A stretch of DNA of 64,000 bases. Source: Croceibacterium aestuarii. GTDB lineage: Bacteria > Pseudomonadota > Alphaproteobacteria > Sphingomonadales > Sphingomonadaceae. Shown piece after piece: positions 25,258 through 34,559 of this stretch. Position numbers and translations under genes: made by a program. Under the pieces are notes generated by a model, which saw only the letters and a program-made list of their open reading frames with translations, was not told where the DNA came from and did no database searches. The stretch is taken from assembly GCF_030657335.1 (NCBI RefSeq), contig NZ_CP131039.1, positions 1,628,501-1,692,500 on the forward strand, given 5' to 3'. How positions within the stretch are numbered: the first letter of the stretch is position 1; every line of letters starts with the position of its first letter.

Positions 25258-27540
25258 TCAGAACCTCACTGAAACCCGGACACCGTATTCGCGCGGCGCG
25301 CCGTATAGTTCGTTGTTGGCCGATTGGCCGCTCACGTATTCCTTGTCGGTGAGGTTGGTGGCGTAGCCTTCCACTGCCCACTCGCGGTTTTTGAAGGTCA
25401 GCTGGGCCGAGAGCAGGCCTCGCCCGGCGAGATAATCGAGCTTGGGATCGTAAAACAGGTTCGTCCAGCGCGGTCCCAGGTAGGCGTAGTTCAATCGCGG
25501 CGTCAGCGTAGCGTCGCCGCCGACCGGAAATTCATACTGTGCGCCAAGGTTGTAGGACCATTTGGGCGAGAACAGGTTGGGTCCGCCCGCAGCCGTACCG
25601 GTGAATGGACCGTAATCGAAGCAGGCGGGCGGGCTCGAAGGCGTACCGGCAGGGCATTGCGGTCCGAGTTGCCCTATCGGCGGCAACAGACGGCTGTTCA
25701 CGATCGTCACCGGGTCGAGGCTCGAATCGACATAGGCCAGACCGCCGTCGAGGCTGAACCCTCCGAAGTAGGCTTGCGCCTGGAGTTCGAAACCCTTGAT
25801 CGTCGCATTGGAGATGTTGACCACGCCTGTTTGCCCCGTGGCGGCCTCGAGCGAGTCGAACTGGAAATCCCGGTAATTCATGTAGAATGCGCCGAACTGG
25901 GTGCGCAGATGATTGTCGAGCAGGTTGCCCTTCCATCCCAGTTCGTAATCCCACACGGTTTCCGGGCCGAAATCGGAGGTGGCGCTATTGGTGCCGCCGG
26001 GCTTGTACCCGCGCGCCGCGAAGACGTAGATCAGGTTGTCGTCGTCGACCGACCAGTTGAGCGCGATTTTGCCCGTGGCCCGCCCGTCCTTGTGACTGCC
26101 GACGAGGTTCGCAACCTGCAACCCGTCAGGCCCGAAAACCGGGCCTTCCGATCCGATCGTCACGCTGCCCGTCTGGTCGACCTTGTAGTGCGAATACCGA
26201 GCGCCGACCTGCAGCTCGAGGGAGGGGAGGAGCTTGTACCCGGCCTGCGCGAACGCGCCGAGCGTGAGCTTGTCGTTGAAGATCGCGATGTCGGTCGGGT
26301 CGCCGACGATGTCCCCGCTGCGGTTGCGGATCGCGACGTCGATCTTGTTCTTCTGGTAATAGCCGCCGACGATCCAGTTGAAATCCCCGTCGGTCGGCGA
26401 GATGATGTTGATTTCCTCTGTAAGTTCGCGCTCGCGTACGAACTGGTCTTCGGTCTGGGTGAAGCTGGCTGCCGGATCGGTTGCCGACGGGGCGAAAGCG
26501 CCATCGCTGTCGTAGAGGTTGTTGATCCGCTTGTTGGTATAGCCCGTAAGGGAGCGGAAGACGATCCCGCTGTCGGTTTCGTAGCGGAGCTCAAGGCTCG
26601 AGTTGAGAGCCCGCTCGTGGTTCTTGGTCGGCGCGTTGTAGGTCAACTCGCGAATGTCGTTGGTGCGCGCATTTTCGAACGCCGTGCCCTCGATGGGGCG
26701 ATAGGCGTAGCCGCCTGTTTGCTTGTCGACCCATTCCACCTTGCCCAGCGCGCGGAAGGCGCCGGGTTGCCACATCACGCCGAGCCGCCCGGCCTGCTCG
26801 TCAAGCCTGTCGGGCCGATTATGAAAGGGCCCAAGGTCCGTGAAGTAGCTGTCGCGCCAGTTGCTGATCCCGGAGATGCGAACCGCCAGCGTGTTGCTCA
26901 AGGGCAGATTGACCGCCCCTTCCATCCCTACCGCGTCGTAGCTGCCGTAGTGCGCCTTGGCGTAGCCTTTGACCCGGTCCGTGCTCGGGTTGACGGTGTT
27001 GATGAAGATTGCCCCGCCGGTCGAGTTGGACCCGACCAGGGTTCCCTGCGGCCCGCGCAGAACCTCGATGTTGGCCAAGTCGTAAAAGCTGGAGGACGTG
27101 ACGATCGGCGGCTGAAAGACCCCATCGATGTAGGTTGCGACCCCGTTTGCGACCGCCGGGGAGCCGCTGGCGATGCCGATCCCGCGAATGTTGACGGACT
27201 GGGTCAAGCCCTGGTCCGTAATCGAAACCGAAGGGGCGGCGTATTGCAGATCGGCAAGGTTCTCGACGGCCTTCGCGTCGAGATTGTCGCCCGACAGGGC
27301 AGTCGCGGCGATCGGGATATCCTGTAGATTCTCTTCGCGGCGTTCCGCCGTGACGATAATTTCGGGCGGGACCCTGTCGCTGTCGGCGCGCGCAGTGTCG
27401 GTCTGCGACTGGGCCGACGCGGGCGCGGTGAATCCGAGGCCGACCGCGAAAGCTGCGGTCGACAGCTGAAGGGCGAGGGCAGGGCGGACTCGAAGCGGGC
27501 CGCGCGCCCGGAAGATGGAGCCGGTTTTGGACTGCGACAT
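25258..27540 (-). CDS. TonB-dependent outer-membrane receptor
   Basis: A 760-residue receptor. The N-terminus has a long basic region, then a hydrophobic signal segment ending TAPASAQS. A TonB-box-like PEIIVTAERREENLQ follows near residue 60, then plug motifs NIRGIGIASGSP and IEVLRGPQGTLVGSNSTGGAIF. The barrel ends REYGVRVSVRF with terminal Phe. It lies 88 bp downstream of the serine hydrolase gene and faces cobA tail to tail with a 99-bp gap. Grouping with a LuxR-type regulator and a secreted hydrolase suggests uptake of an ester- or amide-type compound. The substrate is unknown. Confidence 0.92.
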   Translation of the reverse strand: MSQSKTGSIFRARGPLRVRPALALQLSTAAFAVGLGFTAPASAQSQTDTARADSDRVPPEIIVTAERREENLQDIPIAATALSGDNLDAKAVENLADLQYAAPSVSITDQGLTQSVNIRGIGIASGSPAVANGVATYIDGVFQPPIVTSSSFYDLANIEVLRGPQGTLVGSNSTGGAIFINTVNPSTDRVKGYAKAHYGSYDAVGMEGAVNLPLSNTLAVRISGISNWRDSYFTDLGPFHNRPDRLDEQAGRLGVMWQPGAFRALGKVEWVDKQTGGYAYRPIEGTAFENARTNDIRELTYNAPTKNHERALNSSLELRYETDSGIVFRSLTGYTNKRINNLYDSDGAFAPSATDPAASFTQTEDQFVRERELTEEINIISPTDGDFNWIVGGYYQKNKIDVAIRNRSGDIVGDPTDIAIFNDKLTLGAFAQAGYKLLPSLELQVGARYSHYKVDQTGSVTIGSEGPVFGPDGLQVANLVGSHKDGRATGKIALNWSVDDDNLIYVFAARGYKPGGTNSATSDFGPETVWDYELGWKGNLLDNHLRTQFGAFYMNYRDFQFDSLEAATGQTGVVNISNATIKGFELQAQAYFGGFSLDGGLAYVDSSLDPVTIVNSRLLPPIGQLGPQCPAGTPSSPPACFDYGPFTGTAAGGPNLFSPKWSYNLGAQYEFPVGGDATLTPRLNYAYLGPRWTNLFYDPKLDYLAGRGLLSAQLTFKNREWAVEGYATNLTDKEYVSGQSANNELYGAPREYGVRVSVRF

Positions 27541-27628
27541 GTGAATTCCTCTCGTTACCCCGCCGCGTCGGTGGGCGTTGTATGGTTCTGAGCCGAAGCC
27601 CAGGAAAATAGAGCTTTTTCAGCGTTTC

Positions 27629-28870
27629 CTATTGCGGGGTCCAGGTCGATGCAGCCTTGAGGAAGGCCGCGGTCTCTTCGGAAGCGTCCTGTTCCGCCGG
27701 CGGGAAGTAGCTCAGCTTGACGACCAGCGTTTTCGTCTTCGGGTCGATGTAAATGTATTGTCCCTGGAGCCCGATCGCCGAGTAGGCGCCGTTATCGAGA
27801 TCCCACCATTGCAGCCCGTAGCCCATCTGGCCTTTGGGCACGGCTTCCGTCGGCCGCGTGGACAGGGCGACCCAGTCGGCCGGCACGATCTGGTGACCGT
27901 TGGCCCGGCCGCCGTTCATCATCATCAGACCGAAGCGGGCGAAATCGCGCAGCGTGGCATTGAAACCTGCGCCGTTGAATTCGCGGCCCACCCCCGGCGG
28001 GCCATCCATGATGAAGAAGCCGTCGCTTTCGGCTCCAAGCGGCTCCCAAAGACGCTGCGCCATATAGGCGGATAGCGTGCTCCCGCCGCTGACCCGTTCG
28101 AGCAGCCAGCCGAGCACTGCGGTGTCGAGAGTCTTGTACTGGAAGACCTCGCCTGGTTTGTGGATGCGCTTGATGGTCCTCGCCGGGTCGGCAAAGCGGG
28201 CGACGTTCTTGACCAGCGCCGCGATGTGATTGCTCGCGGCAACGCCCGGATTGGCGAAATCGTAGCGTTCCTCGTAATCCACGCCCGAGCGCATCTGCAT
28301 GATCTGGCGGATGGTGACGCCTTCGTATCCTCCCCCCTTGAGTTCGGGCAGGTAAGCGTCGATCGGATCGTCGATCGACTTGATGCGTCCTTCGGATAGG
28401 GCAATGCCGACCAGCGCCGACGTGAAGGATTTGGTCATAGACCAGCCGATGAAGCGGGTGCGCTCGTCGCTGTTGTTGCGATAATTCTCGTAGACGATCC
28501 GGCCGTTTTTCATGACGAGAAGCGCATTCGTGTAGGTCCGGTCGAGGAATTGGTCAGGCGTGTAAGTCTCGCCTTCGTAGGTGTACGTGAAATCGAGCGG
28601 ATGATCGCTGCGCTGGAGCTGCCAGACCGGACCCGAACGCGGAACGCTGCGCGTGGTGAACAGCGAGTCCATGCTGCGGAAAGTGAGGCTGTTGATATCC
28701 GCATCGTTCATGTGCCAGCGCAACTCCTGCACCGCGATCGGCACATCGGAACGGGGACCTTGCGCGAGTTGCGGCGGCAGGACTTGCTGCGCGGATGCGC
28801 ATACCGAAGACAGCGCCAGTGCATAAACGGGCGTGCGGAAAAGCAAGCTGCTCAACTTCTTGTAAGACAT
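27629..28870 (-). CDS. Exported serine hydrolase, beta-lactamase/NylB-like (S12 fold)
   Basis: A 413-residue protein with a signal peptide (MSYKKLSSLLFRTPVYALALSSVCASAQ). The active-site Ser-X-X-Lys is SMTK in RFIGWSMTKSFTSALVG. The Tyr motif appears as YKT in FQYKTLDTAVLGWLLERVSGG, and the third motif as LQGQ in IGLQGQYIYI. This combination is typical of 6-aminohexanoate-dimer hydrolase and EstB-like enzymes rather than true beta-lactamases. Periplasmic or surface hydrolysis of an ester or amide is likely. The start at 28870 follows GGGAGGA; the longer in-frame extension lacks a signal sequence at its N-terminus. It lies between a LuxR-type regulator (73-bp gap) and a TonB receptor. Confidence 0.88.
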   Translation of the reverse strand: MSYKKLSSLLFRTPVYALALSSVCASAQQVLPPQLAQGPRSDVPIAVQELRWHMNDADINSLTFRSMDSLFTTRSVPRSGPVWQLQRSDHPLDFTYTYEGETYTPDQFLDRTYTNALLVMKNGRIVYENYRNNSDERTRFIGWSMTKSFTSALVGIALSEGRIKSIDDPIDAYLPELKGGGYEGVTIRQIMQMRSGVDYEERYDFANPGVAASNHIAALVKNVARFADPARTIKRIHKPGEVFQYKTLDTAVLGWLLERVSGGSTLSAYMAQRLWEPLGAESDGFFIMDGPPGVGREFNGAGFNATLRDFARFGLMMMNGGRANGHQIVPADWVALSTRPTEAVPKGQMGYGLQWWDLDNGAYSAIGLQGQYIYIDPKTKTLVVKLSYFPPAEQDASEETAAFLKAASTWTPQ

Positions 28871-28943
28871 GAGTTTACGTCCTCCCAGGGGAGGGGCTTT
28901 ATCGGGCCGACCCGCGGGGCCGTAAGTCCCAAATGGTATAAGC

Positions 28944-30119
28944 CTAGTGGCGCCGGCCTCTGCTCGGCCCCACGGGATGCACCGGCTTGTTGGCCCAGCC
29001 GAGGACCGACGTGCACAACGTGCGGACAAGATCGGACTGCCGTCCTGCGCCGGTCTTTGCCAACGCCTGCTTGAGTTGGTTTCTCGCGCTTCCTTCGGCA
29101 AGCCCGCGGCTTACGGCATAATCCTTGACGCTGCTGCCCGCGCACAGCGCGGCCGCGACCCGCGCTTCGGCGGCGGTCAGGCCGAAGAGTCGGGCGACGT
29201 CATCCGCGCCGAGGACAGGGGCATCGTGCGGCCGCGCCAGGATGAGCCCGATCTGACCCGCCGTCTCGCTCGGCGTGAGTGGCCCACTCGCAAACGCGGA
29301 AGGGGGGAGCGCAAGGATTTGAACCTCGTCCGGCTGACCCGAGCCGAGAACCAAAACGCCGCCCGGGGCCGCCGATTCTGCACCGCGACACACGAGATCC
29401 TGCAACATTCGGTCCTCTACGTGGCGACGCGCACGAAGGATTCCGTCCTGCAGGACCAGATGGGCGGATTGCTGCACGATGCGTTCGGCAGAGGCATTCC
29501 ACCATGCAATCGTGCGATCGGCGCGGCAGATCAGCGCTCCTGCGCGGAGCGCTTCGAGCAGGCTTTCCAATCCCGCGGTACGGTTCGTCTGGCTCTCCAC
29601 CCGTTGGCTGAGCTCGAGGGTCTTCTCCAGGTGAGGGCCGAGTTCGAGCAGGAACTGCTCTTGCTCCGAATCGAAATCGCGGTCGTCTTGCGCGCTTCGA
29701 TGGAGGATCATCGAAAACACGCCATCGTCACCGCATTTGAGACCGAAGGCGATCGATTGTCCGAGTCCCGCATTGCCGAGCTTTTGGCGGAGTTCGGTGT
29801 AGCGTGGACATCCCGGCTCGAACCAATCGCCGTCCCGGATTAGCCGGGAGGGGGCGAGTCTGGCGTGGGACTTCATTTCGAAGCGAGGGTTTGAGCTGTT
29901 GTTGACGAAGCGATCGTGCAACGCGGCTGCGCGCATCGAGGCGGAATCGCGGGCACTCCACACGGGCACCATCACCGCGCCTTTCGGCTGCAGGATTTGC
30001 ACTACCGAGGAACCTACACCCATTCGCTGGCACAGGCGATCCATGACGCGCCCCCACCGCTCGGGTTCGTGCGCGCAACTGTACAAGTCCAGTAGCAGAT
30101 CGGAATCGAGTCCCTGCAT
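28944..30119 (-). CDS. LuxR-family transcriptional regulator
   Basis: A 391-residue protein. The N-terminal two-thirds look like a PAS/GAF-type sensing region: LYSCAHEPERWGRVMDRLCQRMG at the start and ADRTIAWWNASAERI near residue 210, a PAS-like stretch. The C-terminus (~325-385) is a LuxR-type helix-turn-helix: LFGLTAAEARVAAALCAG, then SRGLAEGSARNQLKQALAKTG. No receiver domain is present. It is upstream of the serine hydrolase and TonB receptor on the same strand, so it probably regulates that unit. It is unrelated in its sensing part to the LuxR-type protein at 9765. Confidence 0.85.
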   Translation of the reverse strand: MQGLDSDLLLDLYSCAHEPERWGRVMDRLCQRMGVGSSVVQILQPKGAVMVPVWSARDSASMRAAALHDRFVNNSSNPRFEMKSHARLAPSRLIRDGDWFEPGCPRYTELRQKLGNAGLGQSIAFGLKCGDDGVFSMILHRSAQDDRDFDSEQEQFLLELGPHLEKTLELSQRVESQTNRTAGLESLLEALRAGALICRADRTIAWWNASAERIVQQSAHLVLQDGILRARRHVEDRMLQDLVCRGAESAAPGGVLVLGSGQPDEVQILALPPSAFASGPLTPSETAGQIGLILARPHDAPVLGADDVARLFGLTAAEARVAAALCAGSSVKDYAVSRGLAEGSARNQLKQALAKTGAGRQSDLVRTLCTSVLGWANKPVHPVGPSRGRRH

Positions 30120-30566
30120 CGCCTCTCCATTTTTGCGCGAGCGCTCTTCGGCGCATCTTGAGAGACGACGCTAGCGGCTCTTGACCGCGACGCAAGCCTC
30201 GCGGGCGCAGGGTGTCCGACCGGGGAGGAAATCGGCCGCTGGCCAACGACGTCAGATAGCGGCTTTCCCTCCGAAAGCGGAAGCGGACCACGCTGTGGAT
30301 CGAGCGAGCGTCTGCGGCGAATGGGTCGCGTGGAGAAGTCTCCCGATCCACCGCCATCGGTTTGTGATAACGCTACCTTGACGGGCATCGAGCCTCCAAA
30401 TGGACAGAATCCCTGCGAGTGACGCCTTGACAATAGACCGCGCTATGGTAGCGAGACACACCGCGTGGTAGCGCTACCCCACAAATGGTAGCGCTACCAT
30501 ACGAACAATAGCGGTTAAAAGGCGGTCGCCAACGGCGAAGCCGCTTGGGACTTGGGGAGAGGTGAA
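30120..30566. other. Divergent intergenic region with triple operator
   Basis: This 447-base region separates the LuxR-type regulator (minus) from the large TonB receptor (plus). The last 120 bases hold three operator repeats described separately, and GGAGAGG at 30555-30561 serves the receptor start. The left part (30120-30430) contains only unconvincing open frames. Confidence 0.55.
30446..30500. promoter_or_regulatory. Three LacI-type operator repeats at 20-bp spacing
   Basis: TGGTAGC begins at 30446, 30466 and 30486, exactly 20 bp apart, or two helical turns. The third repeat is a perfect 16-bp palindrome ATGGTAGCGCTACCAT (30485-30500). The second holds the 12-bp palindrome GGTAGCGCTACC (30467-30478). 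The first keeps only the left half, TGGTAGCGAGACA. This resembles operators of LacI-family sugar repressors such as the Xanthomonas xyl box. They lie 67-122 bp upstream of the TonB receptor start. No LacI-family gene is in the window. Confidence 0.8.
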
Positions 30567-33500
30567 ATGAGCGATCTGAACGCGCGCACTATTTCGGTCG
30601 AACGTAGGGGAAGGCGATTCTTGCGGGCCACGCTGGCGGCCGGTGTGTCGGTTCTTGCGACAAGCGTCCTTGCGCCGCCGGCGCTGGCGCAGGACAGCGA
30701 TGCCGACTCGGGCACTGAAAACGAAATTGTCGTCACGGGCATTCGCGCCAGCCTCGAACGTGCGATGGACATAAAGCGCGAGTCGAGCGGCGTCGTCGAT
30801 GCGATCTCGGCGGAAGATATCGGCAAGTTCCCTGACACCAATCTCGCCGAATCGCTGCAACGCGTTCCCGGCGTTTCGATCAACCGGGTCAATGGCGAAG
30901 GATCGCAGGTCACGGTCCGTGGATTCGGGCCGCAGTTCAATCTCGTAACCGTCAATGGGCGCCAGATCGCCACGTCGTTCGTCAACGCGGTGGGCGGTGA
31001 CCAGTCGGTCGACTTCTCCCGAGCGACCAGCCGCTCGTTCGACTTCGACAATCTGGCATCGGAAGGTGTCAGCCGGCTGGAGGTCTACAAGACCGGTCGT
31101 GCGGCCATTCCCTCCGGCGGCATCGGCGCCTCGATCAACATCGTCACCCAGCGTCCGCTCGACATCGCCGGCGACGGCTTGCGCGGCAGCTTGGGCGCCA
31201 AGGCGCTCTATGACCTGAGCAACGACAAGTTCCACGTCGATCCTGACTTGTCGGGCATCGTGACCTGGACCGATCTCGACAACACCTTCGGCGTGTCGTT
31301 GTTCGGCGCCTATCAAGAGCGTCAGAGCGCTGCGGCCAGCGCCACTTCGAACGACTGGAATATCACGCCGTTCTCGTCATTTCCGGGGCGGGGACCCTCG
31401 ACACAGGTGTCGGGCGCGCCGTCGGACCCGAGCACCTTGGTGGCAGTGCCCAACGACAGTCGCTATCACTATTCCGAATCCGAACGTAAGCGGATCAACG
31501 CTTCGGCCACCATGCAATTTCGTCCGGTCGACAGCCTTACGTTCACTGCCGACGCGCTGTTTGCGCAGAACAGGATTCACGAAGCGCGCAACGACCAGAC
31601 CAACTGGTTCAACCGTCCGTTCGACCACATCACCTTCGACGACACCGACGCAGTGCCCACCGCCATCTACATCGACGAAGGCGCTGGTTACGGCACGAAG
31701 GATATCGGCTTCGAGCAGCAATACCGCGCGACCAAGACCGAACTGCAGTCGTACGGCCTGAATGCCGAATGGGATCTCGGCTCGAGCTTCCAACTGACGC
31801 TCGATGGCAATCACTCGGTCTCGAACTCGACCCCGGACGCGGCCAATGGCGCGAGCTCGACTTTGGTGGGCTTCGGCGCGCCTGTGGTCGATGCGCATTC
31901 GGTAGACTTCTCTGGTCCCGTTCCGCATCAAATGTGGACCTTGAACGACGGCGGCGCGGGAACCGACGGCATTCTCGGCACGGCCGACGATCGCGGCAAC
32001 AACAACGGCGTTCTCGATATCGGCGATCTCGGCACGCAGGTCCAGCGGACCAATGCGTCGAGCCAACGGCATCGGCTCGACCAACTGAGCGCAAACCTCG
32101 GTTGGGACTTCGGCGGCGGTAGCCGCTTCGACGTCGGCACCAGCTACATCGATTCGAGGATGACAAGCGCCCGTACCCAGACGCAGCAAACGCTGGGCGA
32201 CTGGGGCATCAATAACGTCGGAGACGTCCAGGCGGTCGCCGGCGACCTGGTCCACGAATTCTGTCTAGCCTGTCAGTTCGACCACTATTCGGTCACCGAC
32301 GCGGACGTTGCGTTCCGCGGCAATGCGGTCGACCTCTACCAGGCCTTTGCGCCGTATTACGCGAACCTCGGCAATCCGATCAACGTCACTGGCGACGACT
32401 ACGACCGTGTCGGCGAAAAGATCTGGGCCGCTTACGCTCAGCTGACCTGGAAGGGGACGATGATGGGCCGCCCGGCGGGTCTGGTCGCCGGGGTTCGTTA
32501 CGAGAACACCAAGGTCACGGCTTTCTCGCGGGTCGCGCAGCCGGTGCGGATCGAGTGGGACTCGGACAACGACTTCACGCGAGTGATCGGATCCGACGTT
32601 GCCGAGATCAGCCGCAAAGGGGAGTACAATAACCTTCTGCCTTCGGTCGATTTCCAGATCGAACCGATGGACGACGTCGTTGCCCGCGTGTCGTACAGCA
32701 AGACCATCGCCCGCGCCGACTACGGCAACCTGTTCGCTTCCCAATCGGCCGGCGCTCCGAACCGCCCGACCGCTTTGGGGGGCGTGACGAGCGGCAACCA
32801 GGGAAATCCGGACCTCCTGCCGCTGATCTCGGACAACTTCGATATCTCGCTCGAGTGGTACTTCGCGCCGACGAGCTACGTATCCGGCGGATTTTTCTAC
32901 AAGAAGGTCAAAAACTTCGTGGGCGTCGGGCAAGTCGACCAGGCGCTATTCGGCCTGCGTGATCCGAGTTCGGGCGCCGCTGGCACACGCTCGGGCGACG
33001 CGCTCGACGAAATCGACTCGCTGGGCGCCGTGTTGAGCGACGTGAGCCTCTTCACGATGACGGCGCTGATCGACGCCCACGGGGGCGACGTTGCGGCGGC
33101 TTCGGCAGAATTCCAGTCTCACCTGGGCGCCAACGGCCAGCTCGATCAGGCTTTCGTCGATACCGTGCTCGCGGCCCGCGACGTGATCGCCAATGCCGAC
33201 GATCCGCTGTTCGACTTCCAGGTCCAGACGCCGATCAACAACCGCGAAGGCAATATCCATGGCTTCGAGTTGCAGGGCCAGTATTTCTTCGGAACGACGG
33301 GCTTCGGCGTTTCGGGCTCGTTCACCAAGGTTTATGGCGACGTCAATGTCGATATCCTGTCGGATCCGGGTACCAACGTTTACGCGCTGGTCGGTCTGGC
33401 TGACAGCTTCAACGTCACAGGCATCTACGAGCGCGGACCCATATCCTTCCGCGTAGCTTACAACTGGCGGGACAAGTTCCTCTCGGCGGTAAACCGCGGC

Positions 33501-33707
33501 GGCGGGCGAAGCCCGGTGTTTTTCGAGCCATTCGGAACGCTCGATGCGCATGTCAGCTACGACTTGACCGACAACATCGCCGTATCGCTCGAAGCGATCA
33601 ACATCCTCGGGGAGCCGGTCAGGTCTTACGGCCGCGACGACAATCAGCTCTGGTTCGCGCAGGAACTCAGTCCGCGGATTTTCGCCGGAGCGCGCTTCCG
33701 GTTCTGA
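30567..33707 (+). CDS. Large TonB-dependent receptor, carbohydrate (TonB-Xanth-Caul) type
   Basis: A 1046-residue receptor. An N-terminal basic region and signal segment (ATLAAGVSVLATSVLAPPALAQ) lead to a TonB-box-like ENEIVVTGIRASLERAMDIKR. A plug with FPDTNLAESLQRVPGVSINR and VTVRGFGPQFNLVTVNGR follows. These exact stretches define the large Xanthomonas/Caulobacter receptor subfamily linked to oligosaccharide uptake. The C-terminus IFAGARFRF ends in Phe. The ATG at 30567 has GGAGAGG upstream. It is followed by a hairpin, then sapC, cupin and halogenase genes, the usual partners of this receptor class. Control by a LacI-type repressor is implied by the upstream operators. Confidence 0.94.
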   Translation: MSDLNARTISVERRGRRFLRATLAAGVSVLATSVLAPPALAQDSDADSGTENEIVVTGIRASLERAMDIKRESSGVVDAISAEDIGKFPDTNLAESLQRVPGVSINRVNGEGSQVTVRGFGPQFNLVTVNGRQIATSFVNAVGGDQSVDFSRATSRSFDFDNLASEGVSRLEVYKTGRAAIPSGGIGASINIVTQRPLDIAGDGLRGSLGAKALYDLSNDKFHVDPDLSGIVTWTDLDNTFGVSLFGAYQERQSAAASATSNDWNITPFSSFPGRGPSTQVSGAPSDPSTLVAVPNDSRYHYSESERKRINASATMQFRPVDSLTFTADALFAQNRIHEARNDQTNWFNRPFDHITFDDTDAVPTAIYIDEGAGYGTKDIGFEQQYRATKTELQSYGLNAEWDLGSSFQLTLDGNHSVSNSTPDAANGASSTLVGFGAPVVDAHSVDFSGPVPHQMWTLNDGGAGTDGILGTADDRGNNNGVLDIGDLGTQVQRTNASSQRHRLDQLSANLGWDFGGGSRFDVGTSYIDSRMTSARTQTQQTLGDWGINNVGDVQAVAGDLVHEFCLACQFDHYSVTDADVAFRGNAVDLYQAFAPYYANLGNPINVTGDDYDRVGEKIWAAYAQLTWKGTMMGRPAGLVAGVRYENTKVTAFSRVAQPVRIEWDSDNDFTRVIGSDVAEISRKGEYNNLLPSVDFQIEPMDDVVARVSYSKTIARADYGNLFASQSAGAPNRPTALGGVTSGNQGNPDLLPLISDNFDISLEWYFAPTSYVSGGFFYKKVKNFVGVGQVDQALFGLRDPSSGAAGTRSGDALDEIDSLGAVLSDVSLFTMTALIDAHGGDVAAASAEFQSHLGANGQLDQAFVDTVLAARDVIANADDPLFDFQVQTPINNREGNIHGFELQGQYFFGTTGFGVSGSFTKVYGDVNVDILSDPGTNVYALVGLADSFNVTGIYERGPISFRVAYNWRDKFLSAVNRGGGRSPVFFEPFGTLDAHVSYDLTDNIAVSLEAINILGEPVRSYGRDDNQLWFAQELSPRIFAGARFRF

Positions 33708-33735
33708 CGAGAGCGTAGTGCATGTCCATGGGGGG

Positions 33736-33759
33736 AGGGCCGCTGTCCGCAGCGGCCCT
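33736..33759 (+). promoter_or_regulatory. Strong hairpin between TonB receptor and sapC
   Basis: AGGGCCGCTG (33736-33745) and CAGCGGCCCT (33750-33759) form a perfect 10-bp stem around a TCCG loop. No T-tract follows, so read-through is likely. It probably stabilises the receptor mRNA 3' end or damps expression of the downstream genes. Confidence 0.65.
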
Positions 33760-33842
33760 CAGTCTCGGGGCATTGAGCCCGAGGTCCGCATGGCTCATAA
33801 TCACGTCATGCGAGGAGCGAATTGGCCAGGCGGCCAGAACCA

Positions 33843-34559
33843 ATGACCCACGTCCTGCTGAACAACGTCGACCACGGCGACCTCAACGTCGTCACCCGTC
33901 ACGGGCCCGAGTTCGGTGACGCGGTCAATCAGGTCCTGGTCTTCCCGACCGAATTCGAAAACGTGCAGCGCGAATATCCGATCGTGCTGCGCAGGAGCGC
34001 CGAGGGCCCGCTGCGGCCAGTCGCGTTGCTCGGCTTGTCGCGCGACGAAAACCTGTTTCTCGATGGCGCGGGAGGATGGCAGGCGGGCTACGTCCCTGCG
34101 CTGCTCCAGCGCGGACCTTTCAGCATCGCCGCGCCCGCCGATGCCGAGGGCGAGCCGATGATCCACATCGACCCCGAACATCCCCGGGTTTCGCGCAGCG
34201 AAGGCACGCCGATCTTCCTGCCGCAGGGCGGGAATTCGCCATATCTCGAGCGGATCGCCGGCGTCTTGCGCATCATCTACATCGGCCATCACTTGCTCGA
34301 TCCGATGAACGCGGCGTTCGAGCGCGCCGACTTGCTCCGGCCGGTTAACCTCGATGTGCGGGTCGGCGAGACCGAGGTTTACCGCGTGCCGGAGGCGTTT
34401 ACGATCGATCGCGAGCGGCTTGCAGCACTGGATTCGAAGGAGTTGGCGGACTTGCACAAGGAGGGCTTCCTGCAAAGCGCTTTCATGATCGCCGCCTCGC
34501 TCGGAAACGTGCAACGCCTGGCCGATCGCAAGAGCCAGCAGCAAGACGCCCCCGCGTGA
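33843..34559 (+). CDS. SapC family protein
   Basis: A 238-residue protein of the SapC family, named after a Campylobacter surface-layer locus but of unknown biochemical role. Recognisable stretches are VFPTEFENVQREYPIVLRR, PVALLGLSRDENLFL, GWQAGYVPALLQRGPF and PEAFTIDRERLAAL. There is no signal peptide, so it appears cytoplasmic. Start choice is uncertain: the ATG at 33843 is used, but a TTG at 33822 has AGGAG four bases upstream and would add seven residues. In sphingomonads and Caulobacter it regularly sits between a carbohydrate TonB receptor and cupin/halogenase genes, as here. Confidence 0.9.
   Translation: MTHVLLNNVDHGDLNVVTRHGPEFGDAVNQVLVFPTEFENVQREYPIVLRRSAEGPLRPVALLGLSRDENLFLDGAGGWQAGYVPALLQRGPFSIAAPADAEGEPMIHIDPEHPRVSRSEGTPIFLPQGGNSPYLERIAGVLRIIYIGHHLLDPMNAAFERADLLRPVNLDVRVGETEVYRVPEAFTIDRERLAALDSKELADLHKEGFLQSAFMIAASLGNVQRLADRKSQQQDAPA

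Noticed and set aside
29411-29418. GTCCTCT half-site within the second LuxR regulator gene
   Set aside because: Single arm inside coding sequence, with no partner arm. Expected by chance.
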